This document shows, piece after piece, positions 1 through 4,724 of a stretch of 8,098 nt of DNA. The number at the start of each line of letters is the position of its first letter. Position 1 is the stretch's first letter. The stretch comes from an uncultured Clostridia bacterium. Its GTDB lineage: Bacteria; Bacillota; Clostridia; Christensenellales; Borkfalkiaceae. A program made the position numbers and the translations under genes. The stretch is from contig USSJ01000045.1 of the NCBI GenBank assembly GCA_900557285.1, positions 1-8,098 on the forward strand. The letters run 5' to 3'. The notes under the pieces were generated by a model. The model was not told where the DNA came from, searched no databases, and saw nothing but the letters and a program-made list of their open reading frames with translations.

Positions 1-50
1 TATTAAGCGTCGCGCCGCATCGGCTTCCCGCTTGGGAAAATCAGTTGTCT

Positions 51-137
51 TTAAAGATCGTCGGCATCCTGCACGGGCTTTTCCCCGTCCGCAGGCGTCC
101 CCGTATAACTTCCGTTGCTGTCATACGCCGAACGCAT
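51..137 (-). CDS. Short acidic-tailed peptide, 28 aa from ATG (start uncertain)
   Basis: This small frame lies behind the Gln/Asn-rich peptide and overlaps it in the -1 frame. From the ATG at 137 it encodes 28 residues starting MRSAYDSNGSYTG and ending PVQDADDL. The frame stays open further upstream: a GTG at 167-165 would give 38 residues with a run of five lysines (VKKKKK), preceded by a weak AAGG about 10 bases away. The ATG has only a weak purine stretch (AAGAAG) upstream. The composition (Tyr-Asp-Gly-Ser turn, Pro-Val-Gln, Asp/Leu tail) looks like a selected peptide, not a random frame. I recall similar 'SAYD-x-x-GSYTG ... PVQDADDL' tails on short uncharacterised clostridial proteins, but this is memory and was not searched. 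Function unknown. It is probably translated from the rubrerythrin transcript, perhaps coupled to the preceding ORF. Confidence 0.5.
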   Translation of the reverse strand: MRSAYDSNGSYTGTPADGEKPVQDADDL

Positions 138-157
138 GGTCGACTTCTTTTTCTTCT

Positions 158-280
158 TTACTTGCACGATTTGCACGCCTTGCTTGCTTTGCCGGTCGTC
201 TTGTTCTGTGCAGACTTGCTGCTCTGTTTGCTCTGCGTGTTCTGCGTGTTCTGTGTGTTCTGTTCTTTGCTGTTTTTCAT
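158..280 (-). CDS. Small Gln/Asn/Lys-rich hydrophilic peptide, 40 aa
   Basis: This 40-codon ORF starts at ATG 280, 12 bases after the rubrerythrin stop codon. Its ribosome binding site AGGAG overlaps that stop (TAAAGGAG), so the two genes form one transcription unit with likely coupled translation. The peptide begins MKNSKEQ, then has three tandem QNT units encoded by a 9-base repeat (CAGAACACR, about 236-262). It continues with Ser/Lys/Gln and ends KACKSCK. It has no hydrophobic segment and is predicted to be soluble, disordered and basic. The two cysteines near the C-terminus could bind metal or form a disulfide. I do not recognise a named family; Gln/Asn-rich mini-proteins of this kind occur in clostridia without known function. 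Its stop falls inside the open frame of the next peptide, so an interrupted single gene is also possible. Confidence 0.55.
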   Translation of the reverse strand: MKNSKEQNTQNTQNTQSKQSSKSAQNKTTGKASKACKSCK

Positions 281-292
281 GTTTTTACTCCT

Positions 293-880
293 TTATTCGT
301 CAAAAGGTAAGGGAATTTCAACATAACCCTGCTTCGCTTTGCACAACGGGCAAATCTTCCACGCTTCTTTCGTCGTCGCGCGGTATCCGCACTGGCTGCA
401 CACCCACAGCGTAGGCTTGTTCCGTTTGTACAATACGCCGTCCTTGATCGCATTCGCAAGATATCGGAATACGATTTCATGATCCCGTTCCACACCTGCA
501 ACGCGCTCGTAAAGATCGGCTATGTCGTCGAATCCTTCTTCGCGCGCTTCCTTCGCAAAAGTCGGATAGATTTCGTCATGTTCCGATTTTTCTCCGTGCG
601 CCGCAAACTCCAGACCCTCCGCCAGGGTTCCGAATTGAAAAGGATAGCCCGCATTCAACTCGATGTTCGCGCTGTTTCCCGCCTTCTGTATGAGCGTATC
701 GTAAAAAGTTTTGGCATGATAAGTCTCATTCTTCGCGATCGTGCGGACTACGTCCGCAAGCACGGGATATTCTTCCGCGATCGCAAGTTTTGCGATCAGC
801 TGATAACGCATCCCCGCCTGGCTTTCACCCGCAAACGAACGGGCAAGATTGGTGTACGTTTTTGTCTTTTTGAACTGCAT
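293..880 (-). CDS. rbr: Rubrerythrin (diiron peroxidase with C-terminal rubredoxin domain)
   Basis: This 195-residue protein has the classical rubrerythrin layout. Residues 1-145 form the ferritin-like four-helix diiron domain. Candidate ligands are Glu19 (FAGES), Glu52 and His55 (NETYH), Glu97 and Glu100 (GEKSEH) and Glu131/His134 (VERDH). Residues 157-190 form a rubredoxin-like Fe(SCys)4 domain with CSQC (161-164) and CPLC (177-180). The family reduces hydrogen peroxide in the cytoplasm using electrons from rubredoxin or NAD(P)H-dependent reductases, and protects anaerobes from oxygen exposure. The start is clear: AGGAGG lies six bases before ATG 880. The gene is monocistronic upstream but is followed at 12 bases by a small peptide ORF. 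Its ribosome binding site lies in one arm of an inverted repeat in the leader, which suggests control at translation or by an operator. The length is normal and no key residue is missing. Confidence 0.95.
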   Translation of the reverse strand: MQFKKTKTYTNLARSFAGESQAGMRYQLIAKLAIAEEYPVLADVVRTIAKNETYHAKTFYDTLIQKAGNSANIELNAGYPFQFGTLAEGLEFAAHGEKSEHDEIYPTFAKEAREEGFDDIADLYERVAGVERDHEIVFRYLANAIKDGVLYKRNKPTLWVCSQCGYRATTKEAWKICPLCKAKQGYVEIPLPFDE

Positions 881-918
881 GGCAATCCTCCTTACGCACT
901 ACAGTATGGACGATTGCC
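881..918 (-). promoter_or_regulatory. Leader inverted repeat burying the rubrerythrin ribosome binding site
   Basis: On the minus strand GGCAATCGTCC (918 to 908) can pair with GGAGGATTGCC (891 to 881). That gives 7 bp, one G-G mismatch and 3 bp more, around a 16-base loop. The second arm contains almost all of the AGGAGG ribosome binding site (892 to 887) and ends directly at the ATG. If transcription begins about seven bases after the candidate -10 (930 to 925), the mRNA would start at or next to the first base of the stem. Seen directly: the complementarity. Inferred: a translational switch, a 5'-end stabiliser, or a protein operator on DNA. Confidence 0.6.
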
Positions 919-924
919 CATAAC

Positions 925-955
925 TTTATACAATCTTTTTTCTTTTTTTAAACAA
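925..955 (-). promoter_or_regulatory. Candidate rubrerythrin promoter
   Basis: Reading the minus strand, TATAAA (930 to 925) is a plausible -10. The best -35 is TTGTTT (955 to 950), with a long 19-base spacer made almost entirely of A with a few G. The long spacer and imperfect -35 make this a moderate call, and an activator or a different start is possible. I did not see a PerR-type box (TTATAAT-N-ATTATAA) here. Confidence 0.4.
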
Positions 956-984
956 AATCCTCGTTATAAAAATTCCCCGTAAAC

Positions 985-1031
985 GCAAAGGGGAGCTGTT
1001 CGCATATAATTTTGCGAACAGCTCCCCTTGC
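985..1031. repeat. Strong perfect inverted repeat, 17-bp arms
   Basis: The arms at 988-1004 and 1013-1029 are perfectly complementary over 17 bases (core GGGGAGCTGTTCGCA) with an 8-base loop TATAATTT. Two more G-C pairs (985-986 with 1030-1031) can form past one bulged A. It lies between the cvpA-like terminator and the rubrerythrin promoter. No T-run follows directly on either strand, so it is not a standard intrinsic terminator. It could be a backup terminator, a protein-binding palindrome, or one copy of a dispersed repeat. Confidence 0.8.
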
Positions 1032-1040
1032 ATTTTCATG

Positions 1041-1068
1041 AAAAAGCATCCTGTTTAAAACAGGATGC
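1041..1068 (-). terminator. Intrinsic terminator after the CvpA-family gene (bidirectional)
   Basis: GCATCCTGTTT and its exact complement occupy 1046-1068. On the minus strand this gives an 8- to 11-bp stem, followed at once by five T (1045 to 1041), just after the stop of the CvpA-family gene. On the plus strand the same hairpin is followed by CG and six T, so it could act in both directions. The T-run is part of a 12-base palindrome TTTTCATGAAAA (1034-1045). Confidence 0.85.
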
Positions 1069-1074
1069 CGTTTT

Positions 1075-1671
1075 TTAATTAAATAATTGTGCGATCCAGC
1101 TTCCGAGCGGAAATTTTTCGTTGACAAAATCCTGGAACGGATTTGCGCCGAAAATGTATTTGAATAAAAAGCATTCCGAACATACGTCGGACGCCGAGGA
1201 AACAGGCCCGAAATAAGGGACAAACGTACCCGCAAGTACGCCGATCGCCATTAAAACCGCCGCCGTGATCACGATCGCATACGCACCGCCCAAAATCCCG
1301 TCGATGATCTTAAACACGACATACTTGCGCAATCCTTTGAGAAGAACTTTCACGATCGCCATCACAATGATCACAATGATCCCCAGCCCGATACAGATGA
1401 TCACCGTCTGCACAACCGAAGCGGCTTCCGCCGCGTCCAGCTTTACAGGCGAGTTTTCCCCGACTACGGATGCAAATAAACTTTCCAGTTTTGCCAAAAG
1501 CCCCGCATTCGTCAAAGAATTGTTCAGCGTCGGCAAAAGCAATATACATACCCCCGCCGTCAACGCAATATCCACCAGCCACCAAGCCTTATTCAGAAAA
1601 CCTTTCCGGTATCCGAAAAAAAACATCAGCGCCAGAAACAATACAAAAATCACATCGATCACTATACTCAT
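1075..1671 (-). CDS. CvpA-family inner membrane protein, 198 aa
   Basis: This is a membrane protein of 198 residues with four predicted hydrophobic segments: about 2-20, 29-48, 86-111 and 124-149. The N-terminal pattern D6...GYRKG (20-24) and the second-half motif IIDGILGGAYA (122-132) fit the CvpA/colicin V production family. These proteins are widespread and poorly understood; they have been linked to colicin V export and to envelope stress or division. The residues after 150 form a short polar tail. The frame is open to a TTG at 1683, but the ATG at 1671 has GGAG at a good distance and is preferred. It sits 42 bases after the zinc-ribbon membrane protein gene with no terminator between, so the two are very likely cotranscribed. 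A strong terminator follows. The family call is fairly firm; the function is not. Confidence 0.8.
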   Translation of the reverse strand: MSIVIDVIFVLFLALMFFFGYRKGFLNKAWWLVDIALTAGVCILLLPTLNNSLTNAGLLAKLESLFASVVGENSPVKLDAAEAASVVQTVIICIGLGIIVIIVMAIVKVLLKGLRKYVVFKIIDGILGGAYAIVITAAVLMAIGVLAGTFVPYFGPVSSASDVCSECFLFKYIFGANPFQDFVNEKFPLGSWIAQLFN

Positions 1672-1713
1672 ATTTTTCTCCAATGCAGCCGGCCCGCCGC
1701 GTCATGCCCGATC

Positions 1714-2748
1714 TTATTGCAATCCGCCGCTGTATTTTTCCTTACCCTTGTAAAACGCCAGGAATATGCCGCGCACAAAATTCGCGCCCGCTCCGACAAA
1801 GAATAATTTGGTCAGAGCACTGAATTGTCCTACCCAGCAAAGGACTCCGAAGATCGCCAGCGCCACAACAAAAGCAAACCAGGTAACAAACCTGTGCCAT
1901 CCCTTGCAACGCACACGCCCGAACAGGCTGAACAGAAGCGGGAAATCCAGCACCAACAACAAAAAGTACAGCGGGATCCCGTACAACAAAACATAATAAC
2001 AGATATTGAGGCAGATCGAAGATATGGTCTCGTTCCCGGCAAATGAATGCGTCCGCACGACATTATCCAAAAATCCGAGGAACGCCGCGTTCGAACTCTT
2101 GTTGACCAATGACTCGAACAAATGCTTCACCGCGTCAAATCCCGTGAACGAATAAGTTCCGCCGACCCACGCAACAAAAAACATTCCGATACTAAGACCG
2201 AGCAAAATCAAAGCAAAAACAGATATCACGATCCGGTTCGCGCTGCGCTTGCTCTTTGCTTTCTTTCCCGACTGTACGTTTGCGTTCGAAGCGGCCGCTG
2301 CGGGCGCACCGGTATAAACCGCCCCTGTCGGAGCCGCATACGGAGCCGCGTAGATCACGGCAGGCTGCACTGTCTGAACCGGCTGCTGGGTCGGCTGCTG
2401 CGTTTGCGGCGTCATTCCGTACTGCTGCACGCGCGCCGCCTGCATACGGTCGATCTCGCCGTGTAGAGCTTTCAGCTCGCCTTTCAGCTGCGCTACCTCC
2501 GATAAAAGTTCGAAACGCTCTTTCGTCGTGTCCGCCCGTCCCTGCTCCGTATGTACGCCTTCTGCCTCGGCTGTCTGCGCCGTATTCTGCACAGGCCGGG
2601 ACGTTGCGATCTCGTTTTTGTACGCATTGAGATTGTTTTTCATTTTACTCAGCACGCTGTCCAGGTCTTCTTCAAAGAGATAACCGCAATGCGGGCAGCG
2701 GACTTTCGAATCATCCGTTTCCCTTCCGCAATTTTTACAGATCTTCAC
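1714..2748 (-). CDS. Zinc-ribbon, coiled-coil, multi-pass membrane protein, 344 aa
   Basis: I do not recognise a named gene. The N-terminus is a zinc ribbon: C4-x2-C7 and C18-x2-C21 (CKNC and CPHC). Residues about 76-104 are Glu/Lys/Leu heptad-like and probably coiled coil. Residues 110-165 form a Gln/Pro/Ala-rich linker (PTQQPVQTVQP, AAPYAAPTGA) ending in a basic patch GKKAKSKRS. At least three membrane segments follow, about 172-195, 243-268 and 286-306, with a possible fourth near 312-332. The layout suggests a cytoplasmic metal-binding head tethered to a membrane domain, as seen in many uncharacterised Firmicute zinc-ribbon proteins. The start is GTG 2748, with GGGAG seven bases upstream. 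A near-consensus promoter lies about 70 bases further upstream. It is the first gene of an apparent operon with the CvpA-family gene. Confidence 0.75.
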   Translation of the reverse strand: MKICKNCGRETDDSKVRCPHCGYLFEEDLDSVLSKMKNNLNAYKNEIATSRPVQNTAQTAEAEGVHTEQGRADTTKERFELLSEVAQLKGELKALHGEIDRMQAARVQQYGMTPQTQQPTQQPVQTVQPAVIYAAPYAAPTGAVYTGAPAAAASNANVQSGKKAKSKRSANRIVISVFALILLGLSIGMFFVAWVGGTYSFTGFDAVKHLFESLVNKSSNAAFLGFLDNVVRTHSFAGNETISSICLNICYYVLLYGIPLYFLLLVLDFPLLFSLFGRVRCKGWHRFVTWFAFVVALAIFGVLCWVGQFSALTKLFFVGAGANFVRGIFLAFYKGKEKYSGGLQ

Positions 2749-2821
2749 GCTATTTCTCCCTGTTCATCAATTTGCACAAAATATAGATATACAACATATT
2801 TACACAAATGTGCTTATATTT

Positions 2822-2850
2822 ATTATAATCGCAGAAAGCGTTTTTGTCAA
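2822..2850 (-). promoter_or_regulatory. Near-perfect sigma-A promoter for the zinc-ribbon/CvpA operon
   Basis: On the minus strand TTGACA (2850 to 2845), a 17-base spacer and TATAAT (2827 to 2822) match both consensus hexamers exactly. Predicted transcription starts near 2815, leaving a leader of about 66 bases. That leader contains a weak CACA-TT-TGTG dyad near 2803-2812 but no obvious riboswitch. Such a promoter suggests strong constitutive expression unless it is repressed. Confidence 0.85.
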
Positions 2851-2884
2851 TCGCAAAAACATAATCGCTCAACAAACCTTAGAG

Positions 2885-2915
2885 AAAAATTTTACCGGCC
2901 GCAAATTGCGGCCGG
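2885..2915 (-). terminator. Intrinsic terminator of glnS
   Basis: CCGGCCGC (2895-2902) and GCGGCCGG (2908-2915) form an 8-bp GC-only stem with a 5-base loop, 12 bases after the glnS stop codon. On the minus strand it is followed by TAAAATTTTT (2894 to 2885), a usable U-tract. It separates glnS from the strong promoter of the next operon. Confidence 0.85.
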
Positions 2916-2927
2916 CACAGTTTCTCA

Positions 2928-4577
2928 TTATTTTTTGTTAAAATTATCTTTCAGCGACACGATTTCCGAAAGCACGAGTTTTCCGCCTTCCGTACACTTT
3001 TTATAATATCCCGTGCGCATCAGCTGGAAAGGTGTGCCGTCCGGCGCCTGCGCCAGATACGGTTCTGCCTTCGCCTGCAAAATTTTCTCGCTTTCCGGAT
3101 TCATGCGCTCGGAAAAATCCTGTCCCGCATAATCCGCGTCGCGCAGAAGGCTCTCGTACTGCCTTACTTCCGCATCCGCACAGGTATCCGCATTCACCCA
3201 GTGGATCACGCCCTTTACCTTGATCCCGCTCGTATCGTTCCCGCTGTGGCTTTCCGGAACGTATGAACACAAAACTTCGGTAACGTTCCCCTCTTTATCC
3301 GTCAAAACGTCGTCGCAGCGCACGATATATGCGTTCTTTAAACGAACGTATCCGCCCTTTTTCAGACGGAAATATTTCGGCGGAGGATCGAGCGAAAAAT
3401 CCGTGCTTTCGATATACAGATGCTTGCCGAATTTCCCTTTGCGCGTGCCTGCCGTTTGGTCCGTCTGGTTGATATCGAAATCCAGCTCTTCCTCTCCTTC
3501 ATAATTCGTGATCGTAAGTTTGAGCGGCGAAAGGACTGCCATGGCACGTTCCGCATGCGCGTTCAGGTATTCGCGCACGCACGCTTCGAAATAGGAATAT
3601 TCACACTCGGAATTCGCTTTCGCTATGCCGATTCTGGAACAGAAATCGCGAACCGCCGCCGCAGGAATACCGCGGTTGCGAAGTCCCGAAAGCGTAGGCA
3701 TGCGCGGATCGTCCCACCCGTGTACAAGCCCCTCTTCCACTAATTTTTTCAGGTAACGTTTGCTCATCACGGTGTTCGTGATGTTTAGGCGCGCAAATTC
3801 GATCTGCCGCGGCTTGGGTGAAAATCCCAGCGTCAGCCCTACCCAGTCGTACAGAGGACGGTGATCTTCAAATTCCAGCGTGCACAGGGAATGCGTAACT
3901 CCCTGCAAGTAATCGCAGATCGGGTGCGCGTAGTCGTACATCGGATAGATACACCATTTATCGCCCGTGCGGTGATGCGTCGCGTGCAGAATACGATAAA
4001 TGACAGGGTCGCGCAGATTCACGTTAGGCGAAGCCATGTCGATCTTCGCACGCAGGCATTTTTCTCCGTCCTTATACTTTCCTTCCTTCATTTCGGTAAA
4101 CAGCTTCAGGTTTTCTTCCACCGAGCGGTTCCTGTACGGGCTTTCCACTCCCGGTTCCGTCAGCGTGCCGCGCGTGTTTTTGATCTCTTCCGCGGAAAGG
4201 TCGCAGACAAACGCTTTTCCTTCCCGGATGAGCCGAAGCGCAAACTCATATATCGTATCGAAAAAATCGGAGGCATAGCACTCGCGCGCCCACTCATAAC
4301 CCAGCCAACGGATGTCCGCACGGATCGCGTCCACAAATTCCGTCTTTTCTTTGGACGGGTTGGTATCGTCAAAAAATAAATTGCATTTGCCGTGGTATTT
4401 GAGTGCCGTGCCGAAATTCACGTACATGCTCTTTGCGTGCCCGATGTGCAGATACCCGTTCGGTTCGGGCGGGAAACGCGTCTGGATCGAAGTTACCTTT
4501 CCGTTCTCCAGATCTTCGTTGATAAATTGCTCGATAAAATTCGTTGCCTCGGGAATGTTCTTGTTCGTTTCTTCCAT
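2928..4577 (-). CDS. glnS: Glutaminyl-tRNA synthetase
   Basis: This 549-residue class Ic aminoacyl-tRNA synthetase charges tRNA-Gln with glutamine in the cytoplasm using ATP. The N-terminal Rossmann fold carries RFPPEPNGYLHIGHAKS, with the HIGH signature at 44-47. FDDTNP follows at 69-74, and the KMSKS-equivalent is VMSKR at 270-274. The FDDTNP and VMSKR forms separate GlnRS-type enzymes from bacterial GluRS. The region after about 345 corresponds to the anticodon-binding beta-barrels, and the length matches family members of about 550 residues. ATG 4577 has GGAG six bases upstream and is preferred to the in-frame TTG at 4589. It follows fhs on the same strand after 147 bases that include a terminator-like hairpin ending about 20 bases before the start. 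Its own promoter is unclear; a weak TATAAA lies at 4628 to 4623. Many Firmicutes instead make Gln-tRNA by the GatCAB amidotransferase route. Confidence 0.95.
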   Translation of the reverse strand: MEETNKNIPEATNFIEQFINEDLENGKVTSIQTRFPPEPNGYLHIGHAKSMYVNFGTALKYHGKCNLFFDDTNPSKEKTEFVDAIRADIRWLGYEWARECYASDFFDTIYEFALRLIREGKAFVCDLSAEEIKNTRGTLTEPGVESPYRNRSVEENLKLFTEMKEGKYKDGEKCLRAKIDMASPNVNLRDPVIYRILHATHHRTGDKWCIYPMYDYAHPICDYLQGVTHSLCTLEFEDHRPLYDWVGLTLGFSPKPRQIEFARLNITNTVMSKRYLKKLVEEGLVHGWDDPRMPTLSGLRNRGIPAAAVRDFCSRIGIAKANSECEYSYFEACVREYLNAHAERAMAVLSPLKLTITNYEGEEELDFDINQTDQTAGTRKGKFGKHLYIESTDFSLDPPPKYFRLKKGGYVRLKNAYIVRCDDVLTDKEGNVTEVLCSYVPESHSGNDTSGIKVKGVIHWVNADTCADAEVRQYESLLRDADYAGQDFSERMNPESEKILQAKAEPYLAQAPDGTPFQLMRTGYYKKCTEGGKLVLSEIVSLKDNFNKK

Positions 4578-4597
4578 ATTAAACTCCAAAATTGCTT

Positions 4598-4627
4598 TAA
4601 AAACGCAGGACGTACTGCGTTTTTTTA
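4598..4627. terminator. Bidirectional terminator-like hairpin between fhs and glnS
   Basis: AAAAACGCAG and CTGCGTTTTT (about 4600-4625) form a stem of 6 GC-rich pairs extended by A-T pairs, with a 6-base loop. On the minus strand the stem is followed by TTTTTAAAG; on the plus strand by seven T. It would end fhs transcripts or act as an attenuator before glnS, whose start lies about 20 bases beyond it. Confidence 0.7.
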
Positions 4628-4668
4628 TACAAACTCACTGACTGCACGCTTCGGCGCGCAAGTTCCGG

Positions 4669-4691
4669 CCGCAGCAAAATCTTTGCTGCGG
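4669..4691. repeat. Perfect 10-bp hairpin in the fhs-glnS spacer
   Basis: CCGCAGCAAA (4669-4678) and TTTGCTGCGG (4682-4691) pair perfectly around a 3-base loop. No T-run follows on either strand, so it is not an intrinsic terminator by itself. A second, weaker inverted repeat, ATTCCA/TGGAAT (4694-4699 with 4707-4712), sits beside it, just after the fhs stop codon. Together they make a structured fhs 3' region or glnS leader. Confidence 0.7.
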
Positions 4692-4724
4692 AAATTCCAT
4701 GCTTCTTGGAATGCGTTCCGTCCT

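Noticed and set aside
1..50. Hairpin TTCCC-GCTT-GGGAA (25-38) as terminator of the rubrerythrin unit
   Set aside because: The stem is only 5 bp, and on the minus strand the T-run precedes the hairpin instead of following it. The true end of the unit probably lies outside the window.
158..280. Programmed -1 frameshift joining the two mini-ORFs
   Set aside because: The reading frames would allow it, but I see no X-XXY-YYZ slippery heptamer in the zero frame before the stop, so I do not call it.
32..414. Three overlapping plus-strand frames with Cys/Leu/Phe-rich products
   Set aside because: They are complementary to the small Gln/Asn-rich ORF and the rubrerythrin 3' end, and lack convincing ribosome binding sites. 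The minus-strand reading explains the composition.
919..960. PerR or Fur box at the rubrerythrin promoter
   Set aside because: The A-rich stretch contains no recognisable TTATAAT-N-ATTATAA-type dyad.
4577..4724. T-box riboswitch before glnS
   Set aside because: I looked for the conserved T-box segment (AGGGTGGNACCGCG type) with an adjoining terminator and did not find it; only unrelated hairpins are present.
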